Source of the DNA: Scleromitrula shiraiana
Lineage: Eukaryota > Ascomycota > Leotiomycetes > Helotiales > Sclerotiniaceae
Length of the DNA: 64,000 nt
NCBI GenBank assembly: GCA_028455995.1
Contig: JABELC010000005.1
Coordinates: forward strand, 620,001 to 684,000
Reading direction: 5' to 3'
Shown here: positions 12,191-23,720 of the stretch, in pieces
How positions within the stretch are numbered: position 1 is the first letter of the stretch
How the letters are laid out: each line of letters starts with the position of its first letter
Translations under genes and position numbers: made by a program
The notes under the pieces: generated by a model
The model's input: the letters and a program-made list of their open reading frames with translations, nothing else
What the model was told of the DNA's origin: nothing
Databases searched by the model: none

Positions 12191-15098
12191 AGTAGTTAAC
12201 GATGTCAATGTTGCTATATGAACAAGGCCTCGAAGTATTTCTCCATTGGTAATTGTCTGAGGGAGATTCAGGCATTGGCTGGCTAGGATGAATGGGCGGT
12301 AACGGCACTCGGTCATGAGTCTCCAACCATATAGACTTTCTCTTTTTTTTACTTACATGCGCGGCTTTCTTTGATATTAAAGAGCCAAACTTCTTCATTT
12401 ACTATATCTTTGTGATGATGAAATGAACCGGAGCGATTGATTCTAAAAGATACCCTTCACTCTTTTACTTCACCTCCTGACTTTTTATTTCGCTTTCGCC
12501 ATAACTACTACTACGTATACTCGACTTGATTTTAGCGATTCACGTTTCATAATCTTTTTTTTATACATTTTTTACGCGTTGCGTTGCTTCTTTGCAGATT
12601 TGTCGGTGCGTATTATGCGGATGATGGAGTGATGTCTAGTTAGATTTCGCATAACTACTTTTTTTTGCTTCTTTTTATTTTATATTGGTAAATGGCGTGC
12701 AAACAGCAATATAAAATGCATGGCCGAGGGGGGCACGGAGGGGTTTGGATCTTCCTCATAGGAGAGGGAGGAGATGGGATGAGAGTTGATAGATGGCTGG
12801 ATGCGTGATGTGGAGTTGGTTGGAACGATCGTCATGATGTGATGATGAACGAACGAATTAGAGCTTAAGATGAATTGATGGATGGATGGATGGTGGGGTG
12901 AATTGGGTCTCGGGTTTTTATTTCATTTCCTCCTTCTTTCCTTCTTTCTCTCATTTATACGACAAGATACGAAACGAAGGAACGAACGAACCAACAACGA
13001 TCACTGGACATGAAAATACCTAAACCACAACCTTAACTCAATCACGAATCAACCAACCAATCAACCAACCCACCGATATGACGACACTATATGGAGGTGG
13101 GAACACACAGAAAGAAAGACGGATGAACAGACAGACAGAAAGGTGGGAATGAATGAACTTATAGAAGGAAATCGGGATGCGGGCGTTTGGTTGAAATTTT
13201 CTTGCTTCATTTGTTTTGATTTGGCGCTTGGGTTTGTTTGTGATGTTTATGCGGTTATGATGATTTTCTTTTCGTTTTATTATTTTTTGTGGATTGCGGA
13301 TTGCGTGTGCGCTTGTTTTTTTTTTTAATGTGTGTGGTTGGTTGGTTGGGGGAGAGGGGAGAGGGGAGAGGCGAAGGAGGGAGGGGAAGGGGGGCATGAT
13401 TTGATATGATTGGATGGCATGTGTGATATGATTGGATGGCATGTGTGATATGAATGAATGGATGAATGGTATACTTTCTTTTATGGAAGGGAGAGCATGA
13501 TTATAGCGGAGAGGGGGGGGGGGGGGAGGGGGGGTACTAGACTACATGTCTAGTATAAGAGCGAGGGCGTGATAGCAGGTATGTGTAGCGTAATGTAGCA
13601 TGAGATGAGTAGGGTAGGATTTGGTAGCGCGGAGTATGGTATGGTATACTATGGTGTGGTATGGTATGCTAGCAGCGTATGGTGGAGTAGGATGGGTATG
13701 GTAGGTTAGCGTAGAGTAGCTTATTATATGATGATGATGGTATTTTACTTCTTCTGCTTCTTTGTGTGCTGGTGTGAATTTTTTTTTGATGTGTTTGAGT
13801 TTTGGGTTTGGGTTTGGGTTGGGTTTGCTGTGAAGTGATGTGATGTGATGTAATGTAATGTGGGTTTGATGTGGGTTTGATGTGAGTGAATGAGCCAGTT
13901 CTAATATCTTGATGGTTTCTTACAATGTACATGCGTTTGTTTATATTCGCGCCTTAAATCCATACATACATACATACATACACGAGGGGAGGGGTATGTG
14001 GATGGATGGATAGATAGGCTAGTTTGGCAAGTGCCGTTTCTCAGACGGGAGAAGATGGGAAAAAAGGAATGGCAAATTGTGAGAGCGTTGCTGAGTGGGT
14101 GGTGACTCTCGTCTCGTCTCGTTACTTCGTTTGACACGTTGTCTGGTCTCTTGTGATGCGCTGATGGGGTGAGATGGTGGTTGGGGTGAGATGGCGGTTG
14201 CTAATCCAATCTAATTCTATTATTTATTATTTATTTATTATATTTAATATATTTATTCGGGTTCTTGCTGCATGGTAGATTTTATTTGGTTTGGATGGCT
14301 GGGTCTAGGTTGATGGGGAGATCTTTGTGAGGTGCGGGGTTGTGGTGTGGGTTGTGCGTTTTGGGTTTGGTTTTGTCTGATGTTGGATGTGGTTCGGTGT
14401 GGTGTAGTTGGTGGGATGAAATGGGGGATTGGGAAATGTGGATAGAGGAGGAGATTGATGGACTAAGTTTCGAGATGGAGGTGATCTAGAATTTTAGATG
14501 AATTAGAAGATAGATGTTATTATCTCCAGTGAGATGTAGTATTGTTACATACATGTTATGGTGTTATCGTGTTTAATTTTTGGTGAGTCTGGAACTGTAA
14601 ATGAGAGGTGTTGGGGGTAGTATATCTGGTCTTTGGTGAGATGTATGGTTACGGAGTAGATATTGTGGTGGTTTTGTGTTTGATGGTAGATATATTCTTG
14701 GGGAATCAATATATATGTATGCGCTTGCAGATATGGTGGTGAGTGGCGGTATGTTTTTGCGCTGTGGTTATTGCGGTTCATGCAACATTTGTTTTCAATA
14801 TGTCATGAAATCTTCGGAGGTTGAATGATCTGCTTTGATTGTGTAGACTTATGAATTATCTACTCAAATTGAGTTTGCTGGGAATATGATCTCGTTTTCT
14901 CCTCTCACGATAGTTCGCACACAAGCAGCGTGATGTTGTGAAGCTTCTTGGCCATTTCTAGTATTGATAGTTCTTGCATTGCTTGTTCTGGGCTTTGATG
15001 TATTAGCTTTGGCTTGTTTATAGTATACCGAGCTAACTCCCAAGGCCAATTGAACTTATCTGAATGTTATATATCCTCTAGAGGGTTCAAGCGTGTAA
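12191..15098. repeat. 2.9-kb simple-sequence region without a gene
   Basis: Composition swings strongly between G/T-rich blocks on the plus strand. Features include GATG repeats (about 12877-12893), a G tract interrupted by one A (about 13511-13534), TATGG repeats near 13636-13665, four TTTGGG-like units at 13801-13827, TGATG runs near 13833-13860, CATA repeats near 13963-13980 and an AT-rich TTTA block at about 14217-14258. Open frames in it are low-complexity and on both strands, so I call no gene. It may hold the 3' UTR of the cyclin gene or a long non-coding transcript; the sequence alone cannot tell. Confidence 0.55.
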
Positions 15099-15958
15099 TC
15101 AAGTTGCTTTTCCAAGAGACAAGTGGAATAGAAAATCCTGCAAAAACTCAAGATCATCTTTACAACTCCTCTGAAATTCCTCAACCCAATCTTCCGCACA
15201 CCATCTACTGTTCCATTCGCCATCTACATTTCGATCTCTGTGAGAATATTCAAAATAATCCTCTACCAGCCTCTTAACAGCAAATGACCGTAAAGGTGAA
15301 TTTTTGAAAGTCTTCGAGTAGATCTCTTTGACCTCCAAGGCGCTGGTTGCCCAAGGTTGTTCAATTACGAGCTTTTCAATCATACGCATCGCTGTCAGGA
15401 CCAGACCTTCATGGTCGATTTTTTCGGCAAAGTAATACAAGCCGTAGAGAGCATCACTATACAGCCACGTGTCGATATAACGTATTCTGCCTTGATAGAG
15501 CCATTCGCTGAAGAGAGCAAACGGTCTAGCATCATCTTCGAGCAATTCCATCTCTGAGCAGCCTTCGCCATTGAACCAATTGTCAAAAAATCCGATTTTG
15601 CATATGATGTTTTTGTGGATAACGAATTGCTTGCGCTCTTGGCCGACGTAGATGTTGACCATATCGATGCCGAGATCTCTAAATATGCGTTAGCATGGGA
15701 TTCATCTTTCTTCGTTTGTAATAGATACGTACAGGCCAGTCTCTGCAGAAGCAGCTTCTGTTTGAGATGCCACTTCTTCTGGTCGGATTCCAGTTTCTGA
15801 CCGAGGTTGTAGTTTTCTTTCGACTTAGGAGTGGACTTTTTGTACCGTATTTTGAGATTATGTTGCAGTTGGGATGAACTGTTTTGCGCAGGTTTATTCG
15901 GGGAAGTTTGCGAAGGGAGAGATACGTTGGGATATTCTTTCACTTTTTTTAAATTCAC
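15099..15958 (-). CDS. BTB/POZ protein, copy A (start unresolved)
   Basis: Model complement(join(15099..15676,15733..15958)), 267 aa as an open frame. The BTB core is visible as NIYVGQERKQFVIHKNIICK, FDNWFNGEG, MELLEDDARPFALFSEWLYQG and YYFAEKIDHEGL, followed by the family C-terminal half (SPLRSFAVKRLVEDYF). The intron GTACGT...TTAGAG joins LLLQRLA to YLGIDMV. BTB domains mediate dimerisation or Cullin-3 binding; no partner domain is present. The N-terminal 75 residues are Lys/Gln/Ser-rich. The frame opens with GTG at 15956-15958, and no ATG lies upstream before a stop, so the true start is either in an undetected upstream exon or lost. It lacks the C-terminal C-x-F-H-x-H motif found in its neighbours. 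Confidence 0.65.
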
Positions 15959-16290
15959 TGTTGTTTGAAATGAAAAATCTTTTGGTGATAGCTCAAAACT
16001 GAGCTTTCAAGGGGATGTCAGACGATTGATACCGGTAGATTGTATCACATTTTCATATTTCCATGATTAATAAACTTCAATTAGATAGCATCTTTGGCTT
16101 TGTATGGTAATATATGTCAAGTACCCACGATATGCTAGCCAGACGTGCAAAACCCAGCTAAGAAATCCCTCAAATGTCCTCTATCGTTGCTAGAGCCCCA
16201 TGCCTAGTTGATATTCATCGTGATAGAATTTCTCTCCTATTACCAATACCTCAGTCGCTAACAAGTATTGCATATCTTCATCACGACTAT
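15959..16290. other. Intergenic between BTB copies A and B
   Basis: A 330-bp gap between two tandem minus-strand BTB genes. It should contain the promoter of copy A and possibly a missing first exon. No clean ATG-donor pair fitting the frame of copy A was found. Confidence 0.4.
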
Positions 16291-17222
16291 TCATTTCTGA
16301 TCTCCACCATTCGCGCTAGGAATATCAGCAAAAAATTCGAGGTTATCACCACGCGAAGCCCAATCTGTAACCCAGAGATCTCTGTGTTTACTAACAGATA
16401 CCATTGTTCTCGCCTCGCATGCGTCTTTTTTCCCGTGATAGTGGTAACGGCAATACATATTTGGTTCACCGCAAGGACATCGCGGACTGTCATCTTCCTC
16501 CCGATAACTTTCGAAGTACCAGAAGAACCTCTTGAAGAAATCTTCGTGGTCTTTGCTAATAAGCCAAAGCCCATGCAAGGCCTCTTTATAAATCCTGGGG
16601 TTCTCGTCATCGGTTTCATAGCTGTCATACGCCAAAACTTCGATGAAAAACTTCCTCAATGGTGACTCGGTATTCGTTTTCCCCCAAATATAGCTGATGA
16701 TTCGAGGAGTAAGAACATCAACGTCGGAATGATGCGATTCGAGGATGGCGGTCATTGTTTTGTCTGCTAAATCGTTCATACACATCATTTCGCACATCAA
16801 GTAGAGCTTGAGCAGGTTGTTGAAATGTTTTGCATCCTTGGCGATTGGAACCTGGGAACGATAGAGCCACTCAATGAAGAGGCCAACTGCGCCTGGACTA
16901 TCTTCTGCCATGTATATCTTTCCTTCCTGACCTTCTGCAAATGACCCATCGAAAGCTCTTCGAAAGTAGTCAGATGCCTCAGAGATCAATTTCTTGTGGA
17001 CCATAAACTCTTTGCGCTTTTTTCCGACGATCAGAGTAACAAATTCTTGTCCTAGAGATCTGATGGAGAAATATTAGTATATTCTCCGTTCATAGTCTCT
17101 CTATTGGATACAACTTACTCGACAATTAGCTTCCATTGGGGGGCGGTTTCAGAATTGGTAGTTTTCTTGCTGTTCTGCTCACTCCCACCGGCGGAAGAAC
17201 TTGAAGAACCCGAAGTAGCCAT
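16291..17222 (-). CDS. BTB/POZ protein, copy B
   Basis: Model complement(join(16291..17059,17119..17222)), 290 aa. A Ser-rich N-terminus (MATSGSSSSS) leads to QWKLIV and, across a phase-2 intron (GTAAGT...CAG), ESLGQEFVTLIVGKKRKEF. The BTB core spans about residues 35-130 with VHKKLISEASDYFRRAF and GLFIEWLYRSQ; the C-terminal half has SPLRKFFIEVLAYDSY and an EDFFKRFF helix. Near residues 238-249 is C-R-Y-H-Y-H-x5-C, shared with copies C, D and F, a plausible metal site by its Cys/His pattern (inference). Family function in fungi is unknown beyond BTB-mediated protein contacts. It is the second of four tandem minus-strand copies and is intact. Confidence 0.85.
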
Positions 17223-17970
17223 CGCACATGAGATTTGAGTCCAGTGTCTGGAGGATTCTTTTGTTTCTAAATTTCCGCTCTTCGATGGTTTCTATTGCAG
17301 ATGAGTCGTGGAAGGATTTTCCATATTGTGGCAAGTTGAAGGTTGAAGGTTACGAAAAGAAAGGTGAAGCTGATGGCTTGAATGTAATAGGTAACGGTAT
17401 TTTCTCAAACATAGGGGGGAACATAATTCACAGTAAGTAACTCACAAATGAATAATTTCTAGATGGCCATTGACTGGCTTCAGGCAAGTAGGGAATTCAC
17501 AATGCCTAATATGGGATGAAACTTTACGCAAGTGCTAGAGTGGATCACAGAGATATGTACTTCCTTAGTGTTGCAGTTTTGACATTGCTGAAATTCTGAT
17601 ATTAATAGTGAGTCTAGGACAGGACACATTCAAGTTTGTGTAATGATAGACGTATTCAAAGCAAATACCACGGAGATTGAAGTTGAGAAATGCAGCAGAT
17701 GTTGAAGTCATAAGCTAAGATCGCGCATGCGTTTGAATTGATGATAGATGATAGATATAGAAAGGAAATAGGCACCCAAACTTGTATTCCCCTTTCACTG
17801 ATCCAGAATCATCAATGGGATTACAAAGATTTTATGTAAGATTTATTGGTACCTTTATAGCTTCTGTAATGATTTGAAAATATTGGCATCTAATGATCCT
17901 CAGTGCTTCCTCAACTTCTAACACCCCAATCAAATTCTGTTGTGCTGCAGCAGAATGCCATTTCCGCACC
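17223..17970. other. Intergenic, nothing recognised
   Basis: About 750 bp of AT-rich DNA between BTB copies B and C. No coding remnant or repeat is convincing. Confidence 0.4.
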
Positions 17971-18421
17971 TTAATTCTCTTCTGGAATACAAGGTGAACT
18001 CAATGAGTGACGATGAAAATAGCATTTGCTCAATTTTGGGGGTGTATCCGGTTGATTTTTACCAAATTCCTGCCGATTTCGGACTAAATCTTCGAACATT
18101 TCTTGTGAGCTTTTGCAACATTCCCAGATTTTATCTAGATTCTCCTGCGTGATTGGATATTTGACGTTCCAATATGTATAACCTATACCAAGAATACAAA
18201 GCTTACGTAGTGGAGAGTCTGACATTGTCTGGGCGTATACGGATGATGCCATGCCGATATCAAATTCACCGGGAACTTGCATCCATTTTATCGTGATTCG
18301 ATCCATTACCATGTTTCCCAAGTCTTCATTTAATATCTTCTCCGAAAACATGTCTAGATAGCTTCATATTTTCTTCGGGAGACTTTTCCTCACTGGGTCT
18401 CTCCTGTTCGCCTTGATCCAT
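17971..18421 (-). pseudogene. BTB-family remnant, copy C, BTB core deleted
   Basis: A start-like stretch from 18421 (MDQGEQERPSEEKSPEEN, then MKLS) runs into a second frame at about 18351 that begins MFSEKILNEDLGNMVMDRI and ends at 17971. In intact neighbours the equivalents of these two pieces (WKLIV... and YFAEKI...) are separated by the entire BTB core and an intron. Here they are adjacent and out of frame, so a deletion of roughly 250-300 bp removed the core. The remaining C-terminal half (SPLRKLCILGIGYTYW, then C-Y-F-H-R-H-x5-C) is intact for 126 residues and could still be translated from its own Met. I read it as a decayed paralog of copies B and F. Confidence 0.65.
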
Positions 18422-19588
18422 CGAATGTTGATATTAGTTTCTTAACGCGTATGGATTATCGGTTCATAAACAAATTTTTTAGGTTCTCCTACGTTTGCGG
18501 TAAAGTCACTGATGATCGAGTGACACTATTGAAAAGTCGACGTTCCCATGACTTTCTTTCGTTGTAAAGTGGAAATTTGTCACGCAGCTTTGGATTTGGT
18601 TTATATATTGAGTAGTAGGGACAATACAGCAGCTATTAGCAATTACAGTTACTTCCGATACCGTATTATCTAATTCAAATTGATTAGATTTTGAATGGAT
18701 GGGGTTCTTGTCAAGAGGTAGATCAGTTATTGAAACCCACTTTGTATTTGGAGTGAATTAAACCGTAAAAGATATTAAATGCCTGAAAAGGGGCTGAATA
18801 TGATCATCCCCGCACCGAGCTGCTTGATACCCAAGAATGTGCGGGAACAGAAATAGATGTAAAATCATTTTATTGATCTAAAGTTTGAGCTTACATGCTT
18901 TGGCACCATATTTCGTGTTACATAGTTCACCTTTCTATCTTTAGGTGATCACGGGTATGGACAGGATATGTACTAGAGAACTCGAAATCACACCGAATTT
19001 GAGGCTGCTATCTGGCAAGGATGAGCATGGGCTCGAAGTTATCAGGCAAAAATAGGTCCTCGACGATCCAAGTTTGCGAACATGAAGATGAGGTCGTCAT
19101 AGCTTTCGGTGTTGTAATTGGGTAGAGTCCGAGTTTGGCCTTTGGGAAATCGAGAAGGTGCTATCTACTAGTGTATAATCACGTTAGAGATACTGCAGGA
19201 GCCCTCTATTTCATATGAATTCACGTTTATCATCATATGAGGAGCATGAATACGTTACAAACTTCGTTAGTTCCTTCCCCAATAAAGATCAGAGTGCAGT
19301 AACTTCTCAGGAGCATAAATGACCACCAGATTTTGTCTGCAAAATGCCAAACCAGCCACCGAAACAATCATTTCCAAGCAACCAACTTCAAACTACATTT
19401 GATCCTCCTCGTGAGCCTCAAAACAAACCACATTTTCCTAGTTGTAGATCTCAAACTCTGAAGCTATAATTCTCGGAAGACCTGGTGGAATTTAGCTATC
19501 CTCCTCACGAACTTGAAAAACGACCACAATACATCGCGAAACGTACCACCAATGCAGAAGCTGTGAAACCCAAGTAATCCAACTGAGT
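18422..19588. other. Intergenic with possible decayed coding scraps
   Basis: Some 1.2 kb without an intact frame. On the minus strand around 19030-19130 a short open piece (NYNTESYDDLIFMFANLDRR) looks protein-like but stops quickly and matches nothing I can name. The rest is AT-rich and unremarkable. Confidence 0.35.
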
Positions 19589-20330
19589 TTAACCAGCTTC
19601 TTCAATCTTTGGTTTGCATTCCTCTCCTGAACGATGGTTGTGAAACTCACAAAGTTTCCAGTTGCTAGAAATGAAGGGATTCTTTGGTGGGTTTGACCTC
19701 GAATACTTTTGTACTTGTAGGAAGAACATCTTGTAGAACTCACAACTCTCGCTGAAGATCTCCCACGACATTTTTGATTTCTCTTGAGAGATAGGCTGTT
19801 GTCCTCTATCCTTGTGTCTGGATTCGCAGCATAAGAACATTACTGCATGGACGCACTAGTTGCTTAGAGTAGTATAGAAACAGTCTCTCGAGATTATTAG
19901 TATCTGCGGCGCGCTGGTATCAAATGGAAAAGCCGCGGTATCAGCAGGGACTCCTTGCAGTTCATCTACGACACTATTGCAGAACTTATAGATGTGACTA
20001 TCATCTACGAAGATATAAATTTGCAGAAGATTGTCGAAGGTTCATTGATCTAAAACGGGTGCAAGGTCTTCTCGGTATAACCAATTGACGAGAAGCATAA
20101 ATGTGTCTTCTAAAACCTGTTTAAGTTCCATGGTATCACCTGAGCCTGCGAAGAACCAGACGACATCGCATACTAGCTGCTTATGTAGCACGAACTTGCT
20201 CCTCTTTTCTCCGACGGGGATAGTGATTGTCTCATTCCCGAGCGATTTAACTATCTGCCAGTTCAATTCACATCTAGCAAGACGTCTGGTGAGAGGAAAT
20301 TACCTCCCAAGAAGCTTTAGTTTTGAGGAA
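19589..20330 (-). pseudogene. BTB-family pseudogene, copy D
   Basis: One frame can be followed from KASWE at about 20304, over a 49-nt intron (20255-20303, GTAATT...CAG), into IVKSLGNETITIPVGEKR and the BTB helices FVLHKQLVCDVVWFF and MLLVNWLYRED, then down to the stop at 19589. It is interrupted by TGA right after APVLDQ (about 20042) and TAG after YTTLSN (about 19860). Downstream the frame stays open and ends with C-E-F-H-N-H-x5-C, the same C-terminal motif as copies B, C and F. No in-frame ATG is found before the first exon. The family assignment rests on alignment by eye with neighbours; both stops make a full-length product impossible without readthrough. Confidence 0.75.
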
Positions 20331-20857
20331 GGCATTGCAAAGGTTATTCCCGAAATTAATCTACAAGCTCTCTTGTGTTAACAATGTCATTCATGTTGAG
20401 AGCATAAGAAAATATATTCAAATTTGGATGGGTGAAATAATATCTACATGGTAGTGATATACCACTCACTACTGTTGCTGAGGCTCGGATAGATTTATTA
20501 CAAGAGCAAGTGAACAGCAGTTGACTCAACTTTTGTTTGACAAGGCTGAGAAAAAAGGCATAGAGAAGTCTCGACCTCAATTCACTATTGAAGTGAAATT
20601 TATTAGTTGGTTGGGAAGAGAATTTGTCGAAATTCGCTAAATCTCAGCTTTCATTCCCCCGATTTGTTCTTCTTTCCTCTTCAAGTCTCGACACAACAAC
20701 AAATACTTGATCCTCAAACATGTTTTATTATATCTGTTCTCCCAGTTGAAATAAAGAGACGATTACATGTCGTAGTCATTTGTTCTTTTGAGATAAATTA
20801 CTACCTACACAGTAGACATTAACTCTTCAACTCAATTCTGAATATTCAATCGCCATA
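20331..20857. other. Divergent promoter between BTB copies D and E
   Basis: This 0.5-kb gap is where the BTB cluster changes direction, so it would hold promoters for both directions. AT-rich, no recognisable motif or gene. Confidence 0.4.
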
Positions 20858-22015
20858 ATGAACTCCGTAAGTCCTCTTCACTTACCCATTCCAAAATTTG
20901 GATTTTTCTACCCGTCTTATCATTGATCATTTATAACAAGAGATGAAACTGACAGGTTCATAACAGAGTGCAGTTCGAGGTTGGCAGAACTTGGCACACA
21001 CTTCTCAAACAAAAACGGTCGTTGCTGCCACAAAGCCTATCAATACAGGTGTGGTTAAGCAGGAGAACTTAAGACCAATAATCAAGTTGGTCAAGACTGA
21101 AGCTAAACCGGAGGTCTTGTTGAGCGAGTAAGTGCAACATGTTCCATCAAGACTTCAGCTAGCATTGATCTAACGGTATCTTCCAGGCAGATGGGTACTG
21201 AAATGATTACTCTAAAAGTCAAATACGATTCCATGAATTCCAGAACTTTTTTGATTCACAGTGGTTTACTGTACGCTTCTTCACATAAGTTCGCCAAAAT
21301 GATCAAAGATACCGTGAGAGCTCGTGCAGAAGGAAAAGTCCCCCACATCGAAGATACCAACCCTTATGTCTTCAGTCTCTTCCTCGAATACTTGTATAAG
21401 AAGAGTGTTCCTGGAGTTCTCACCGGTGGCAGTGTAACAGAGCAAGCCGCGCGCATCTCCAATCTCTGCCAGCTGTACGTGTTCGCCGAATCATTCAGTA
21501 TGGAGAACGTATTTCTCAACAAGATTATAGATCAAATTCAAGATGGTCTTTTGGTGATGGGGATTGGATTTGAGCCAGCTCTTGTAGAAGAGATTTTTAA
21601 CAATACTTATGAGAAGTCACTTTTGAGACAGCTCTGCATGGCAACCACATTGCACTCAATTGCCAAGGAAGAAATGGATTCTGGCGGATTCAAGTGGCTT
21701 CTCATAAACAATGATGACTTTTTCAAAGATTTCAAAGCATACATCTCCTCTAGTATGAAGCATGATCCGGACCCACGGGTTCGTGACTTCAAGGCTATGG
21801 GCGGAACAGCAGACTTTACCAATGATTCAGAAGCGGGAGGAGTCGATATTTCCAACGATGTTGAAAATAAAGGCAAACCAACGGGGAGCAGCGCGCGGGG
21901 TGTGCACCCTTGTCGATTCCATATACACACCCGTACTGAGTCATTCGATAACCGCACTACTACTGACGGTGAAGAGTATGAACTCGAAAACTGTCATTTG
22001 ATGATTGGTAAATAG
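20858..22015 (+). CDS. BTB/POZ-like protein, copy E
   Basis: Model join(20858..20866,20967..21127,21187..22015), 332 aa. The first coding exon is only nine bases (Met-Asn-Ser) before GTAAGT. The second encodes a Lys/Thr-rich linker, and a phase-2 intron then leads to MGTEMITLKVKYDS, the start of a divergent BTB fold (FLIHSGLLYASSHKFAKMI, YVFSLFLEYLYKKSVPG). The intron position matches copies B and F. The second half has YVFAESFSMENVFLNKIID, SLLRQLCMATTLHSIA and FFKDFKAYI. Near residue 299 it carries C-R-F-H-I-H but lacks the final Cys five residues on. A long acidic/Gly insert precedes that motif. It is intact and the most divergent of the open copies. Confidence 0.85.
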
Positions 22016-22889
22016 TACACAGGCGCTGAATGGAGTATCTTGTTGATTTGGGACGGTTTGGTATGTGGACATAATGCATGGAAGTGGCAAAAGCTTTTGT
22101 TTTACGAGCATATTTAGCTCACTAATTGTACGTTAAGGTGTCTGCTGGTATTCTATAGGCAAGAGTAGATAAAGTTCACGTACTGGATATAAATTGACTT
22201 AAATAACAAAGTCTATTTACTTTAGAGTAGGAGCAATGAAACAGTGTGATCACCTAGCATCAAAATATGGAGGGTTAGATATCAATACGTGCGTATCTAT
22301 ATGAAGCATTTTCTTCTTGATGTATCGTCTTCTCCGAAAGTAAAGTGTGTTTTATCACTTGAGGTCAGAGGTTCCAAAAACTTCTTGGCACAAGCCTAGT
22401 TGAGTTGATACATCTCTATATATCAGTTCAGAATATAGATACTCAAAAAATTTGAATCAGTCTGATCCTAAATGGTGGTTTAAAAAAGCATAAACCATTG
22501 TCTCACAGCAAACCTAGCGGAGAAATGCCCGCTTCAACGTATTGGATCTTGGTATCAAATTAATCTCTAGAAATTGAACTTGACTCTCATCCTAAAATAA
22601 AGAATGACAGAATGCTAGGACTCAAAAATTATAGATCTAAAGGCTCATACCTTGCCTCAAACATTCTGTTAATTGGAGACAAGGCAGCAATTCCGACAAG
22701 GATCGCGGGTGGCTGCATAATTCACTATTAGATTGGCTAAGAATTAAAGAACGAGCTCTTTCTAGGAATTACGGCATTTCAATATTCTTTTGAAATTCCT
22801 TCTTATAAAACGTTTGAGTTTCTGAGCCGTTTGCACACAAAGCAGTAGCACATCAACCTCTGGCAAAGAAACAACTATTGCCCAACACC
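22016..22889. other. Intergenic between BTB copies E and F
   Basis: About 870 bp of AT-rich sequence, presumably terminator of copy E and promoter of copy F. No gene is supported. Confidence 0.45.
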
Positions 22890-23720
22890 ATGGCTTGGAC
22901 GAATTCTTCTACACAGCTGAGCTTAGAGTAAGCAAGAGACGGCTTCTTCTTTGTAAGCATTACATATACTAACATAATGAATAGAAGCCTGGGGTCGGAA
23001 GCTGTTGAGCTTATTGTCGGTCCGGAGAGAAAGAAGTTCCTTGTTCATAAGAAGCTCATCTGCGATCAGTTCACCTACTTTTCGAAGGCATTCAACGGAG
23101 GCTTTAAAGAAGCAAGTGAAGGCTCGATCCATTTGCCAGAAGAAGATGTCGAAATAATCGAAATCTTTATTAGCTACCTCTATCGTGGCAAGCTACCCAA
23201 GTTTCCAAGCATCGACCCTAAGTCTCGATTCACGGATGATGATTCAGGATGTGATGCGTTTGCCGATGTCTTATGCAGAGTTTACTATTTTGCGGAGAAG
23301 ATATGCGCAGAAAAGTTTCTTAATGAGCTTATGGATCATATTCAAGACATACACCACTTGAAAGACCATTCTTTCGATACTTATCTAGAACTGGCCAGCA
23401 TTTACAAAAATACAAGGAAAGAAAGTCAGTTGAGATGGTATGCTGTCGCAGGAATCATGAGCAAGCTTGCTAGGTATCCAACTGATTCTGGAGCTTGCGC
23501 CCAGCTATGCATGGATTTTCCTGAATTTGGAGCGGATTTTGTCCAATTTCTTGCTAGCTATCACGAGGATATCTACAACGATGAAGTCGATGTGACAACA
23601 AGAGAAGAGGGTGAAGGCTTCGGCTCTTGTTTCTTTCATCACCACTCTGGCCTCGAACCTTGTTATCTTCAAAGTCCCGTCATGCCAAATAACAACGACA
23701 AGGAGGGCGATGAAGAGTGA
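22890..23720 (+). CDS. BTB/POZ protein, copy F
   Basis: Model join(22890..22927,22985..23720), 257 aa. A short first exon (MAWTNSSTQLSL) ends in a phase-2 donor GTAAGC. The intron has a perfect TACTAAC branch site, and exon 2 continues ESLGSEAVELIVGPERKKF. The BTB core spans about residues 14-110, including VHKKLICDQFTYFSKAFNG and IFISYLYRGKLP. The C-terminal half has YYFAEKICAEKFLNELMDHI, SQLRWYAVAGIMS, and near residues 228-239 C-F-F-H-H-H-x5-C. Position of the intron, order of motifs and the Cys/His tail mark it as the closest intact relative of copy B, now on the opposite strand. An acidic tail ends the protein. Confidence 0.88.

Noticed and set aside
13038..14137. Minus-strand open frames of 78-134 codons
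   Set aside because: They consist of microsatellite translation (His/Ser/Pro/Lys runs) with no domain or splice context.
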